From Nitrospirota bacterium (GTDB lineage: Bacteria > Nitrospirota > Nitrospiria > Nitrospirales > Nitrospiraceae), in the NCBI GenBank assembly GCA_028876065.1, contig JAGWTI010000003.1:1-64000 (forward strand): a DNA stretch of 64,000 nucleotides, read 5' to 3'. The first letter of the stretch is position 1. Each line of letters opens with the position of its first letter. Made by a program: the position numbers and the translations under genes. Below, piece by piece: positions 10,066-17,892 of this stretch. The notes beneath the pieces were generated by a model. It was not told the origin of the DNA. It made no database searches and worked only from the letters and a program-made list of their open reading frames with translations.

Positions 10066-10146
10066 AACCCGCCCGATGGAAGACGAAAAACAGAGGGAAG
10101 CTCAGTCGCGCGGGAATTTCTCGTAGAAGGGAGCATCCCCCAGTCC

Positions 10147-10455
10147 CTATTTCTTCTTGGCCTGCCGAGCTTCCAGCCATTTCTTTAAGGATTGTGGATT
10201 CTCTCCGGAGCGGCGACCGGCCAGCAGTCCGGCCACGGTCAGGTCCTCGTCCAGGTCCGGCCAATGGATATAGGCCCCGTCCCCGACAACCTCGATATTG
10301 CTCCGCTCCTTGGCCGTGCCATGCCACAGACGGGGGTACCAGGCCAGCGGCACGGTAATCGTCCGCCCATCTACCAGATCCACCATCAACGCCTCTTCCG
10401 TCACGCTCACCTGCCGAGCCCGAGCTTTCTGCGTCTCAGTGGCCGAAGAATTCAT
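10147..10455 (-). CDS. DUF2442 domain protein
   Basis: 102 aa from ATG 10455. An upstream extension to 10566 is open but would overlap the preceding gene. Residues about 20-80 carry the DUF2442 pattern: VTEEALMVDLVDGRTITVPL, the aromatic AWYPRLWH, then WPDLDEDLTVAGLL. The C-terminus is lysine-rich. DUF2442 proteins are small and of unknown biochemistry, and are often found beside DUF4160 or toxin-antitoxin-like genes; no DUF4160 partner is seen here. It is last in a three-gene minus-strand set placed between two copies of the EF-G 3' end. Confidence 0.75.
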   Translation of the reverse strand: MNSSATETQKARARQVSVTEEALMVDLVDGRTITVPLAWYPRLWHGTAKERSNIEVVGDGAYIHWPDLDEDLTVAGLLAGRRSGENPQSLKKWLEARQAKKK

Positions 10456-10504
10456 ACCATCCTTTTCGCACGCCCATGACAACGTCAGGGGAAAGACCGC
10501 TTCA

Positions 10505-10744
10505 CTAGGCGGTGGTGGTTTCGAGCGATCTAATCTTTTTCGCAATAGCTGGCGGAAACTCGACAAAGACGAAGTGGGTCTTGTGGTAGAGGTAATCCTC
10601 CCCGCTTTCGTCCACGATCCGCACCAGATCGTCCTTCGCTGCGACCGGGTCCGGGATGATTCGATAGACCTTGCCCAGGATCAACGAAGCCTTGTAGTCT
10701 GTGTTATCGACACAGAGGGCGAACGGCTTGGTTGGCTGCTTCAC
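10505..10744 (-). CDS. Small conserved hypothetical protein
   Basis: 79 aa, soluble. Distinctive segments are CVDNTDYKASLILGKVYRII and a central DESGEDYLYHKTHFVFVEFP, a pattern I recall from small proteins of unknown function scattered in accessory regions; it may form a small beta-barrel. Its start ATG overlaps the stop of the upstream 79-aa gene by four bases, so the two are probably translated together. No toxin catalytic motif is visible. Function unknown. Confidence 0.65.
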   Translation of the reverse strand: MKQPTKPFALCVDNTDYKASLILGKVYRIIPDPVAAKDDLVRIVDESGEDYLYHKTHFVFVEFPPAIAKKIRSLETTTA

Positions 10745-10980
10745 AATTCCTCCAAGTATTGCTTTATCTTGAACTCTTTCCTGCCAATGCTATGCGCCTC
10801 ATACCAATGGATTTCGACCCTTCGCAGGGTCCCGTTCGGCAACCGCACTGTAGCAATTCCCTTCAATTTTCGCCAGCGTCCTGGGCCGTAGGTCTTACGG
10901 AGATAGCGCCTGACTCGGACCCTGGAACCAGACGCAATGACCTCAATCTGCGTGATCTGTCCGACAACCTCAAACTTCAT
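10741..10980 (-). CDS. Small basic conserved hypothetical protein
   Basis: 79 aa, strongly basic. After an N-terminal strand (MKFEVVGQITQIEVIASGSR) comes YGPGRWRKLKGIATVRLPNG and then a C-terminal AEIHWYEAH-like stretch (read here as VEIHWYEAHSIGRKEFKIK). The pattern recurs in hypothetical proteins of diverse bacteria, and the basic surface could bind nucleic acid, but that is inference. It is first of a three-gene set whose members overlap or nearly abut, and lies 33 bp downstream of the EF-G-like gene. Confidence 0.65.
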   Translation of the reverse strand: MKFEVVGQITQIEVIASGSRVRVRRYLRKTYGPGRWRKLKGIATVRLPNGTLRRVEIHWYEAHSIGRKEFKIKQYLEEL

Positions 10981-11013
10981 TGACCGCGAACCTGCCGATC
11001 AGATCACCTTGCA

Positions 11014-11082
11014 CTACTGATGCACCGCTTGTTTGGCCGCCTTGGCTGCTTTGTGCTCGTCAATGATCCGCTGGGCCTGGTC
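11014..11082. repeat. Direct repeat: intact EF-G-like 3' end (second copy at 8752-8819)
   Basis: This is the native-looking partner of the displaced copy: both run in the same orientation and begin at the stop codon (CTACTG...). Six mismatches and one gap separate them over 69 bases. The arrangement, an intact gene end, a short foreign block and a second copy of the end, is what integration into a gene's 3' end leaves behind. A decayed tandem paralogue would look similar. Confidence 0.8.
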
Positions 11083-13122
11083 GCGGGGGACTTCTTCGTA
11101 GGAATGGAACTCCATGGCGTAGCTGCCGCGGCCGCCGGTGATCGAGTTCAGCGTGGGCGTATACTTCAGCAGCTCGACCAGGGGCACCAGGGCTTTGATG
11201 GCTTCCGTGCTTCCCTTGGCGTTGACGCCGAGTATGCGGCCCCGGCGGGAGTTCAAATCCCCGATCACGGCCCCGACTGCGTCGTCCGGTGTCACCACTT
11301 CCACCGTCATGATCGGCTCCAGCAAGATCGGCTGCGCCGTCTCCAGGGCTTTCTTGAAGCCCATCGAGGCGGCGATCTTGAACGACATTTCGGAGGAGTC
11401 CACCGTATGGTAGGAGCCGTCGTAGACGGTCACGCGCAAGTCCACGACCGGGAAGCCGGCCAGAATGCCTTCCTGCATGGCCTCCACCACGCCTTTTTCC
11501 ACCGCCGGGATGAAGTTCCTGGGGATGGCCCCGCCGACGATCTTGTTGTCGAAGGCGAACCCCTTTCCCCTCGGCAAGGGATCGAGCTGGAGCCAGCAGT
11601 CCCCGAACTGGCCGTGCCCGCCTGTCTGCTTTTTGTACTTCCCCTGAGCTTGTGCCATTTTGCGGATCGTTTCCTTGTACGGCACTTTCGGCGTATGGAT
11701 GTTGACGTCCACCCCATACTTACGCCGCAATTTCTCGAACGTCACGTCCACGTGCAACTGGCCCATCCCGCTCAGGATCATTTCTTTGGTTTCGTTGTTG
11801 CGGACGAATTCCAGCGTCGGGTCTTCTTCGACCAGCTTGTGCAGCCCCAGGCTGACTTTTTCGATGTCCGCCTTGGACTTGGGCTCCAAGGCAAAGGACA
11901 TGACCGGCTTGGCCAGATGCGGGCTGGGATAGCGGATGGGATGATGATCGTCGCAGATCGTATCGCCGGTCTGGGTGTCCTTGAGTTTGCCGATGGCGCC
12001 GATCTCCCCTGCCCCCAGCATCGGCACCTGAGCATACTTCTTCCCGAGAATCCAGAAGACATGGCCGCCCTTTTCCTTCACCGAGCGGGTCGCGTTGTAG
12101 AAGGCCGCATCCGCCGCCAGACTGCCGGAGAGCACGCGCACATAGCTCATGCGTCCCATGAACGGGTCGATGATGGTCTTGAAGATGAAGGCCGACAAAG
12201 GCTCGGACGGATCGGCACGGCGCGTTACTGGCTCCCCCGTCTGGGGATGGAGACCGGTCAGCGGCGCCTGGGCTGTCCACTCGACCGGCGACGGCAAGCA
12301 GGCGACCAGCATGTCCAGCAAGAGCGTCGAGCCGACGTTTCGCAGCGCCGAGCCGCAGAGCACCGGCATGAAGCTCTGCCGATGCGTGCCTTGTTTCAAC
12401 CCGCGGCCGAGGTCGTCCGCCGACAAGTCGCCCTCGGCCAGATACCGTTCCAGCAGTTTGTCGTCGGTCTCCGCTACCCCTTCAGCCAATTTTTTGCGCG
12501 CCTCGGCGCAGACCCCGGCAAGGTCCGCAGGAATCGTCCCCTGCTGCACCTTGGGACTGTCCTTGGCCGGCCGCCACGCCACCCCTGCCAACAGATCCAC
12601 CACGCCTTCCAACTGCGCCCCCTCCCCGATCGGCATCGCCACCGGCAGCCCCTTGCACTCGAGCACTTTTTCACATTCCTCCAGCACCGGCCCCAGCAGC
12701 GTCCGTTCCTTGTCGAGGTCGTTCACGAACAGCAGGCAGGGCAAGGCCAGCTCTTTGATCGTCGCCCAAATCTTTTCCAACTCGGTCCGCACGCCGGAGG
12801 CGGCGCTGACCACGATCAAAACGCCATCGACCGCCCGGAGCGCCATCTGGGCCTCGCCCAAAAAGCTCAGGGCCCCGGGGGCGTCGACGAGATTGACCCG
12901 CACCCCCTTCCAATCCAGATGGGCCACCGACGCGCCGACCGACACCTTGTGATGGATCTCCTCCGGTTCGTAATCGCAGACCGTCGTACCGTGGGGCACC
13001 GAGCCCATGGCGGGAATCGTGCCGGCCTGGTACAGCAAGGCCTCGACCAGCGACGTTTTTCCCGCGCCCGTGTAGGACACGACAGCCACATTCCGGATCA
13101 TGTCTGGTGTGCAGGCTTTCAT
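11014..13122 (-). CDS. Elongation factor G-like GTPase (EF-G2 type)
   Basis: 702 aa from ATG 13122, which follows GGGAGGCGCT; a longer open frame to 13185 lacks support. EF-G domain order is present: GTPase domain (P-loop SYTGAGKTSL, residues 16-25; DAPG), domain II, and domains III-V (ending with GGRGSYAM...EEVPRDQ). It differs from canonical EF-G: the switch-I R-G-I-T segment is replaced by HHKVSVGAS and the NKxD motif reads NDLD. That places it with the EF-G-like paralogues rather than the essential translocase, and its exact role is unknown. A second copy of its 3' end lies at 8752-8819. Confidence 0.88.
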   Translation of the reverse strand: MKACTPDMIRNVAVVSYTGAGKTSLVEALLYQAGTIPAMGSVPHGTTVCDYEPEEIHHKVSVGASVAHLDWKGVRVNLVDAPGALSFLGEAQMALRAVDGVLIVVSAASGVRTELEKIWATIKELALPCLLFVNDLDKERTLLGPVLEECEKVLECKGLPVAMPIGEGAQLEGVVDLLAGVAWRPAKDSPKVQQGTIPADLAGVCAEARKKLAEGVAETDDKLLERYLAEGDLSADDLGRGLKQGTHRQSFMPVLCGSALRNVGSTLLLDMLVACLPSPVEWTAQAPLTGLHPQTGEPVTRRADPSEPLSAFIFKTIIDPFMGRMSYVRVLSGSLAADAAFYNATRSVKEKGGHVFWILGKKYAQVPMLGAGEIGAIGKLKDTQTGDTICDDHHPIRYPSPHLAKPVMSFALEPKSKADIEKVSLGLHKLVEEDPTLEFVRNNETKEMILSGMGQLHVDVTFEKLRRKYGVDVNIHTPKVPYKETIRKMAQAQGKYKKQTGGHGQFGDCWLQLDPLPRGKGFAFDNKIVGGAIPRNFIPAVEKGVVEAMQEGILAGFPVVDLRVTVYDGSYHTVDSSEMSFKIAASMGFKKALETAQPILLEPIMTVEVVTPDDAVGAVIGDLNSRRGRILGVNAKGSTEAIKALVPLVELLKYTPTLNSITGGRGSYAMEFHSYEEVPRDQAQRIIDEHKAAKAAKQAVHQ

Positions 13123-13135
13123 AGCGCCTCCCTGT

Positions 13136-13897
13136 TCAGCCCACGGGTGGGGCTTGGGAACCGTGCGTGCGAGAACCGACGGCAAGGGCCTTTGAAGAAT
13201 TTCGATACCGGCCGCGGGCCTGGATTGTCCCGGGAGCGTCCATGCCCTTGCTCAACTCCTGCCAGAGATCGGCCGGGTTTTTCTCGAAGATGCTCGCGGC
13301 GTCAGCCGGCGCCACCAGCCAGGAGCCTTGGGCCATTTCCCACTCCAGCTGCCCAGGCCCCCATCCCGCGTAGCCGGCAAATGCACGAAACCCTTCGGCC
13401 GGTTCCGGTTTCGTCGCCAGCCGGTTGAGGTCCCTGATGTCCCCGCCCAGGTAGATGCCCTCCAGCACCCGACGCGAATGCGCCGGCTCCTGCCTCAGCC
13501 GGAACAGCATGAGCAAGGTGTCCGGTTGGACCGGCCCTCCGGCAAACAACAAGTGCGAGGTGCCCTGCAAGGCTGAGACATCGGCCAAGGCTTCGGACAT
13601 GAGCAAATTGGTGGGACGATTGAGGACCAGGCCCAGCGCGCCTTCGGAACTATGGTCGCAGATCAGGATGACGGTTTGCCGGAAATTGGGATCGTCCAGC
13701 CCGGGAGCGGCGACGAGAAAGACCCCTTTTCCTAGGGGCACGGAAGTCGCGCCCGCATGGCGAGGATCGGCAGGTTGCCAGGAGGAATGAACTGGAAAGG
13801 CCGCGCCGAGCAGCGGGACGGCCAACGCCAGGCACAAGGCAAGGGTCAACCTCGTCGAGACTGCCCGCCGATTCTTGGGCCCGTGGTTGGTCAACAT
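13136..13897 (-). CDS. YqgE/AlgH family protein with N-terminal signal-like segment
   Basis: 253 aa from ATG 13897, preceded by GGGGGTGG. Residues about 60-235 match the YqgE/AlgH (DUF179) fold: GVFLVAAPGLDDPNFRQTV, GALGLVLNRPTN, FAGGPVQPD, and GYAGWGPGQLE. The family is usually cytoplasmic and starts directly at the GxFLVA motif. Here about 50 extra residues include a basic start and the hydrophobic run LTLALCLALAVPLLGAAF, which resembles a signal peptide. If that is right the protein is exported. Family function is not established. It lies 13 bp upstream of the EF-G-like start on the same strand. Confidence 0.88.
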   Translation of the reverse strand: MLTNHGPKNRRAVSTRLTLALCLALAVPLLGAAFPVHSSWQPADPRHAGATSVPLGKGVFLVAAPGLDDPNFRQTVILICDHSSEGALGLVLNRPTNLLMSEALADVSALQGTSHLLFAGGPVQPDTLLMLFRLRQEPAHSRRVLEGIYLGGDIRDLNRLATKPEPAEGFRAFAGYAGWGPGQLEWEMAQGSWLVAPADAASIFEKNPADLWQELSKGMDAPGTIQARGRYRNSSKALAVGSRTHGSQAPPVG

Positions 13898-13994
13898 CGA
13901 CCACCCCCTGCCGAGATGTCCAGTCGAGCTTATAGCAAAACCCTTGAGGCCCGCAAATGGTTTCCGCTCGTCCCTTGTCCGAGCCCGTCCCTCT

Positions 13995-14804
13995 TCATGC
14001 ATCGTCCGGTCCGCCGGCCCTGCGCCGCTTCCGCACCCCACGCTGCATCGGTCTGCGCCGGCTCGTGGCCGGCGGCTCATCGTCCAGGAACGGGACCTCG
14101 GCCCGTTCCTGCAGCCAGCCTTGGTCGGCGAAGCTGACATAGCGCCCGTCTCCGACGATCAGGTGATCCAGCACGGCAATGCCCAGGAGCTGGCCGACGG
14201 AGACGAGGCGGTCGGTCAGCAGCCGATCTTCCTGACTGGGTTCCGGATCGCCGCTGGGATGATTGTGCAAGAAAATCACGGCCGCGGCCGACTCCCGCAC
14301 CGCCAACGTAAACACTTCGCGCGGGTGGACGATGCTGAGCGTGAGGCTTCCCACGGACACCGTCGCATCCCGGATGATGGCATGCTTCGCATCCAGCAAC
14401 ACGATCTTGAAGACCTCATGGCGCAGATCGCGCAAGAGCGGGTAATAGTGGGCGAACAGCTCCCGGCTGGACCCGATGCGCGTCCCGGTCGAGAGGGGCG
14501 CCGCCATCACGCGCTTGCCCAGTTCGATGGCCGCTTTCAGCTGCGCCGCCTTGGCCGGACCGATCCCCGGCACCTGGCACAGTTCCTCGAACCCTTGGCT
14601 CGCCAGGCTGCCCAATCCGGACGAACGAGCCAACAACTCCATGGCAACTTGCACTGCGGACGCATCCTGCCGCCCCACGCGCAAGAGAATGGCCAGGAGC
14701 TGCGCATCGGAAAGGGATTCCGGCCCGGCACGGGCCAGCCGTTCGCGAGGACGCTCGCTCTCCGGCCATTCCCTAATGCCTCCTTGACGACCGCGTTCCC
14801 CCAT
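13995..14804 (-). CDS. radC: RadC family protein (JAB/MPN domain)
   Basis: 269 aa from ATG 14804, which follows a GGGGG stretch; an in-frame TTG at 14825 is the alternative. An N-terminal UPF0758/HhH segment (QVPGIGPAKAAQLKAA) precedes the JAB metalloprotease-like domain with HNHPSGDPEPS and a following Asp (about residues 180-193), the zinc-binding signature of RadC. The historical link to DNA repair is weak; the biochemical role is unknown. The C-terminus carries a basic tail (RRRPMQ...RKRRR). Confidence 0.95.
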   Translation of the reverse strand: MGERGRQGGIREWPESERPRERLARAGPESLSDAQLLAILLRVGRQDASAVQVAMELLARSSGLGSLASQGFEELCQVPGIGPAKAAQLKAAIELGKRVMAAPLSTGTRIGSSRELFAHYYPLLRDLRHEVFKIVLLDAKHAIIRDATVSVGSLTLSIVHPREVFTLAVRESAAAVIFLHNHPSGDPEPSQEDRLLTDRLVSVGQLLGIAVLDHLIVGDGRYVSFADQGWLQERAEVPFLDDEPPATSRRRPMQRGVRKRRRAGGPDDA

Positions 14805-14958
14805 CCGGAAACCCCCTATAAGCAAATAGAAAAACCACTTAGCTGTGACAATTATGACGCAGGAAAGTGACGAAATTTGGAAGCATTGCCTTCATCGCGT
14901 CACATTTCTGTCTAGGGGCAAGATGCGTAACACATTGATATTACTTAAATGGCACCCA

Positions 14959-14974
14959 TGGTCCAATATTTGCT
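14959..14974 (+). promoter_or_regulatory. Possible sigma-54 promoter before the zinc-ribbon gene
   Basis: TGGTCCAATATTTGCT has GG and GC separated by ten bases, as in -24/-12 promoters, with TTGCT matching well but only TGG...C at the -24 side. It lies 44 bases before the ATG at 15018, in a locally AT-rich 200-bp stretch. A weak call from sequence alone. Confidence 0.3.
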
Positions 14975-15017
14975 TAATAACTCGCCACAGTATCGCACCA
15001 GCATCGAGGAGGACGTT

Positions 15018-15191
15018 ATGGAATGTCCCAAATGTCGCGGGTTGATGATGTCGGAGCGGTTCTCCGATTTCTTTCTCATCTTCTACGCGTGGAAATGCAT
15101 CAACTGCGGCTCGATCATCGACCGAACGATCTCCACCAATCGGCGGAAGAGCATGGCCGCTCCCGACATGCACCCGGTGCCGACGCGCTGA
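15018..15191 (+). CDS. Small zinc-ribbon protein
   Basis: 57 aa, starting at ATG 15018 after a strong GAGGAGGACG ribosome site; the frame is open further upstream but without a ribosome site. Two Cys-x2-Cys pairs (CPKC at residues 3-6; CINC near 33-36) form a probable zinc ribbon around an aromatic strand (FSDFFLIFYAWK). The C-terminus is basic (STNRRKS). No specific function can be assigned; a nucleic-acid or protein adaptor is possible. The upstream region is AT-rich and isolated from neighbouring operons. No gene is visible in 15192-15478. Confidence 0.8.
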   Translation: MECPKCRGLMMSERFSDFFLIFYAWKCINCGSIIDRTISTNRRKSMAAPDMHPVPTR

Positions 15192-15478
15192 GCCAACAAG
15201 GCTCAGCCTCGGCACCCAGACCACCAGTCCCGTCGCGTCCTGCACACGATTCTCGCACCTCCTCTTCAACACGTATTCCCCTTCTCGTTCCCCTTCTCGG
15301 CGCAATTATAGGCTTGAGGCCTGACTCCGTCAAAAGAAGCGAGGGTGCCGCTCCCGTCAGCAGTCCCTCCTCGCGATGCCTCCTCCGTTTCCCGCAGGTC
15401 ACGCCGCGCTCCCGTTGCCTTGACCCATGAAAAATCGCTGTGATAGAGTCAGTCACCGTTACTTATTGGAGAGCAGGC

Positions 15479-16045
15479 ATGCGGGTGATTGCCGGCGCAC
15501 AGAGAGGGCGGCGCTTGATGGGACCGAAAGGGCCGGGGTTACGTCCCACGTCCGATCGCGTCAAAGAAGCGCTGTTTTCCATTCTCAGCCCGCGTCTCGT
15601 CGGAGCGCGGGTCTTGGATTTGTACGCCGGCACCGGCGCGATCGGCATCGAGGCCTTGAGTCGCGGAGCCGGCCATGCCACGTTCGTCGAGCCTCATGCC
15701 TCCTCCCTTCGCGTCCTGCGCGCCAATCTCGAACGTTGCGGGTTCGGTGGACAGGCAACCGTGCACCCCTGTACGGTTGCCGCGTTTGGCAAACGCAGCA
15801 CGGCGTCGGCACCGGCCTACGACATCATCTTTGCCGATCCGCCCTATGACGACGAAGGCGCCGCCGCCCTGCTCTCAACCCTGACGCGGCACCCCAACCT
15901 CCGGCCCAGGGATGCCTTGGTCCTGGAACATGGCTCGAAGGTCGAGCCGGTTATCGACGGCCTGACCCTGGTCCGGCGCTATCGTTATGGGGACACCGTC
16001 TTGTCGGTGTTCCGTCCGCAGCAGGAAGAAAGCCACGCCCCATGA
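15479..16045 (+). CDS. rsmD: 16S rRNA (guanine(966)-N(2))-methyltransferase
   Basis: 188 aa. ATG 15479 follows GGAGAGCAGGC. It starts MRVIAGAQRGRRL, the family hallmark, then RPTSDRVKEALFSIL. The SAM-binding motif is VLDLYAGTGAIGIEALSRGA (about residues 43-62) and the catalytic motif is FADPPYDD. RsmD methylates G966 of 16S rRNA in the assembled small subunit. Its stop overlaps the coaD start (ATGA), the common rsmD-coaD pairing. Confidence 0.96.
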   Translation: MRVIAGAQRGRRLMGPKGPGLRPTSDRVKEALFSILSPRLVGARVLDLYAGTGAIGIEALSRGAGHATFVEPHASSLRVLRANLERCGFGGQATVHPCTVAAFGKRSTASAPAYDIIFADPPYDDEGAAALLSTLTRHPNLRPRDALVLEHGSKVEPVIDGLTLVRRYRYGDTVLSVFRPQQEESHAP

Positions 16046-16530
16046 AAATTGGGGTCTATCCAGGCACGTTCGATCCCATCACCCACGGGCATACGGATAT
16101 CATCGGACGAAGCTTGCGGGTCTTCGACCGCGTGATCGTCGCCGTGGCGCTGAACCCCAGTAAACGGCCGCTCTTCGACTTGGCCGAACGGGTCGAGATG
16201 GTCAAGCTGGTGACCAAGGACCTCCCCCATGTCACGGTGGAGGCATTCGACGGGCTCTTGATCGAGTACCTGCGGCAACACAGCGCGCACGCGGTCATTC
16301 GGGGCTTGCGGGCGATCGCAGACTTCGAGTATGAGTTTCAGATGGCGTTGATCAACCGCAAGCTGGACAACCACTTCGAAACGGTGTTCCTGATGCCCAG
16401 TGAAGAATATTCGTACCTCACCTCCAGCATCGTCAAGGAAGTCGGCGGGCTGGGCGGCTCGCTCAAGGACTTCGTCCATCCCGAAGTCGAGGCCCGCCTG
16501 CGTCAGCGCCTGCGGAGGCCCAGCGCATGA
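16042..16530 (+). CDS. coaD: Phosphopantetheine adenylyltransferase
   Basis: 162 aa, typical length. The nucleotidyltransferase motif TFDPITHGH lies at residues 9-17, followed by RGLRAIADFEYE and the C-terminal SSIVKEVGGLGG. It transfers AMP to 4'-phosphopantetheine, the penultimate step in coenzyme A synthesis. It overlaps rsmD and the next gene by four bases at each end, so the three are probably translationally coupled. Confidence 0.98.
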   Translation: MKIGVYPGTFDPITHGHTDIIGRSLRVFDRVIVAVALNPSKRPLFDLAERVEMVKLVTKDLPHVTVEAFDGLLIEYLRQHSAHAVIRGLRAIADFEYEFQMALINRKLDNHFETVFLMPSEEYSYLTSSIVKEVGGLGGSLKDFVHPEVEARLRQRLRRPSA

Positions 16531-17723
16531 AACTGGCAGCCCGCGCCGGACGCATCGTCCCCTCGCCGACGCTCAGCATTACCGCCACCGCCAAGGCGAT
16601 GGCGGCCCAAGGCCTCGACGTCATTGACTTCGCCTCGGGCGAGCCGGACTTCGACACGCCCGAGCCGGTCAAGGCGGCGGCGGAAGCGGCGATCCGGGCC
16701 GGGTTCACCAAGTACACGGCCTCGTCCGGTATCGACGAGCTCAAGAGTGCGATCGTCGACAAGTTCCAGGCAGAACAAGGGTTGCGGTATGAAAAGTCGC
16801 AGATCCTGGTGTCCTGCGGCGCGAAGCATACCCTCTACAACCTGGCCCAAGCCCTGTTCGACGTCGGAGACGAAGTCTTGATCCCCTCTCCCTTCTGGGT
16901 TTCCTACCGCGACCAGGTGCTCCTGAACGACGCGACCCCGGTCCTGGTGCAGACGAACGAGGCCGACGGGTATGCGGTCTCGCGCGCCTTGCTGGAAGCG
17001 CACCTGACCCCCAAGAGTAAAGCCATTATCGTCAACAGCCCCAGCAATCCGACCGGCGCGACATACGACCGATCCACGCTGGAAGACATCGCCGACATGG
17101 CGCTGCGGCGCGACCTCGTCATCATCTCCGACGAGATCTACGAAAAGATTCTCTACGACGGAGCCACGCACATCAGCATCGCCACCTTGAGCCCCGAGAT
17201 CGCCGCGCGGACGGTGGTCGTGAACGGGGTTTCCAAAGCCTACGCGATGACCGGATGGCGCATCGGGTATGCCGCAGGCCCCAAGAAGCTGATCACCGCC
17301 ATGGCGGATATTCAAAGCCAAAGCACGTCCAATCCCACGTCCATCTCTCAGAAGGCCGCCGTGGCCGCATTGCGCGGAGGCGATGCCTTTCCCCGTCAGA
17401 TGGTCGTCGAATTCGACCGGCGGCGGCGATTGATGGTCGAGCGGCTGAACAAGATGCCCGGCGTGAGCTGCCGCATGCCGGCCGGCGCCTTCTACGCGTT
17501 CCCCAACGTCGCCGGCCTGTTCCAACGCCGCCACGGCCAGACGCCCATCGACACCCCGGCCGCCTTAGCCGCCTATTTGCTCAAAGAGGCCCAGATCGCG
17601 GTCGTACCCGGTGAACCCTTCGGCAGCACCTCGCACATCCGTCTCTCCTACGCTACGAGCACGGACGCCATCGCGCGCGGCATGGATCGGATGGAGGCCG
17701 CCTTGCACAAGCTCACCTCGTGA
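16527..17723 (+). CDS. Class I pyridoxal-phosphate aminotransferase (aspartate aminotransferase type)
   Basis: 398 aa. The fold-type I pattern is complete: FASGEPDFDTP near the start, NSPSNPTGA, SDEIYE with the pyridine-binding Asp, the Schiff-base Lys in GVSKAYAMTGWRIGY, and the carboxylate-binding Arg in IRLSYA. This matches the AspC/AatA 1-gamma subgroup, which makes aspartate and may also act on prephenate or other oxo acids. ATG 16527 overlaps the coaD stop. The exact substrate cannot be set by sequence alone. Confidence 0.9.
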   Translation: MKLAARAGRIVPSPTLSITATAKAMAAQGLDVIDFASGEPDFDTPEPVKAAAEAAIRAGFTKYTASSGIDELKSAIVDKFQAEQGLRYEKSQILVSCGAKHTLYNLAQALFDVGDEVLIPSPFWVSYRDQVLLNDATPVLVQTNEADGYAVSRALLEAHLTPKSKAIIVNSPSNPTGATYDRSTLEDIADMALRRDLVIISDEIYEKILYDGATHISIATLSPEIAARTVVVNGVSKAYAMTGWRIGYAAGPKKLITAMADIQSQSTSNPTSISQKAAVAALRGGDAFPRQMVVEFDRRRRLMVERLNKMPGVSCRMPAGAFYAFPNVAGLFQRRHGQTPIDTPAALAAYLLKEAQIAVVPGEPFGSTSHIRLSYATSTDAIARGMDRMEAALHKLTS

Positions 17724-17892
17724 TGCGTAGGCCCCGGTCTGGGGGCGGACGATCGGCACGACGAACCGGTGCGAGGGAGTCATGAAGCGCGGGGGAGCGT
17801 TGACTTCTCGAAAACCGAACGTATCTTTATGCGAACGTGGTCAACGGTGTGATCGGTTCAGTGAACGAAGCCAGAGTGAGGTGAGGTGAGAC

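Larger units (their letters stand above)
8820..10104 (+). mobile_element. Complete IS3-family insertion sequence with 3-bp target duplication
   Basis: 1,285 bp. The left end begins TGAGCTTTCCCC (8820) and the right end, reverse-complemented from 10104, begins TGAGCTTCCCTC; the terminal inverted repeats match at 22 of 28 positions, including an uninterrupted TTTCGTCTTCCA. GTC at 8817-8819 is repeated at 10105-10107 as the target duplication. It encodes orfA and orfB with a run of seven A at the frameshift position. All parts are intact, so it may be active. It lies inside the displaced EF-G 3' end. Confidence 0.92.
8752..10139 (-). pseudogene. Displaced 3' end of an EF-G-like gene, split by an IS3 element
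   Basis: Bases 8752-8819 match the last 69 bases of the intact EF-G-like gene (11014-11082) with six mismatches and one deleted base, in the same orientation. The match resumes after the insertion element at 10105-10139 and weakens there. On the minus strand the decoded remnant reads FYEKFPRDQ, then RTIDEHKAAKAAKQAVHQ and stop; the intact gene has SYEEVPRDQ and RIIDEHKAAKAAKQAVHQ. Removing the IS and one copy of its GTC target duplication rejoins the two parts. The missing base already shifts the frame, so it is not a functional gene. Confidence 0.85.

Noticed and set aside
11020-13428. Long open frame on the plus strand opposite the EF-G-like gene
   Set aside because: It mirrors the coding gene's high-GC codon pattern, has no recognisable domain and no ribosome site.
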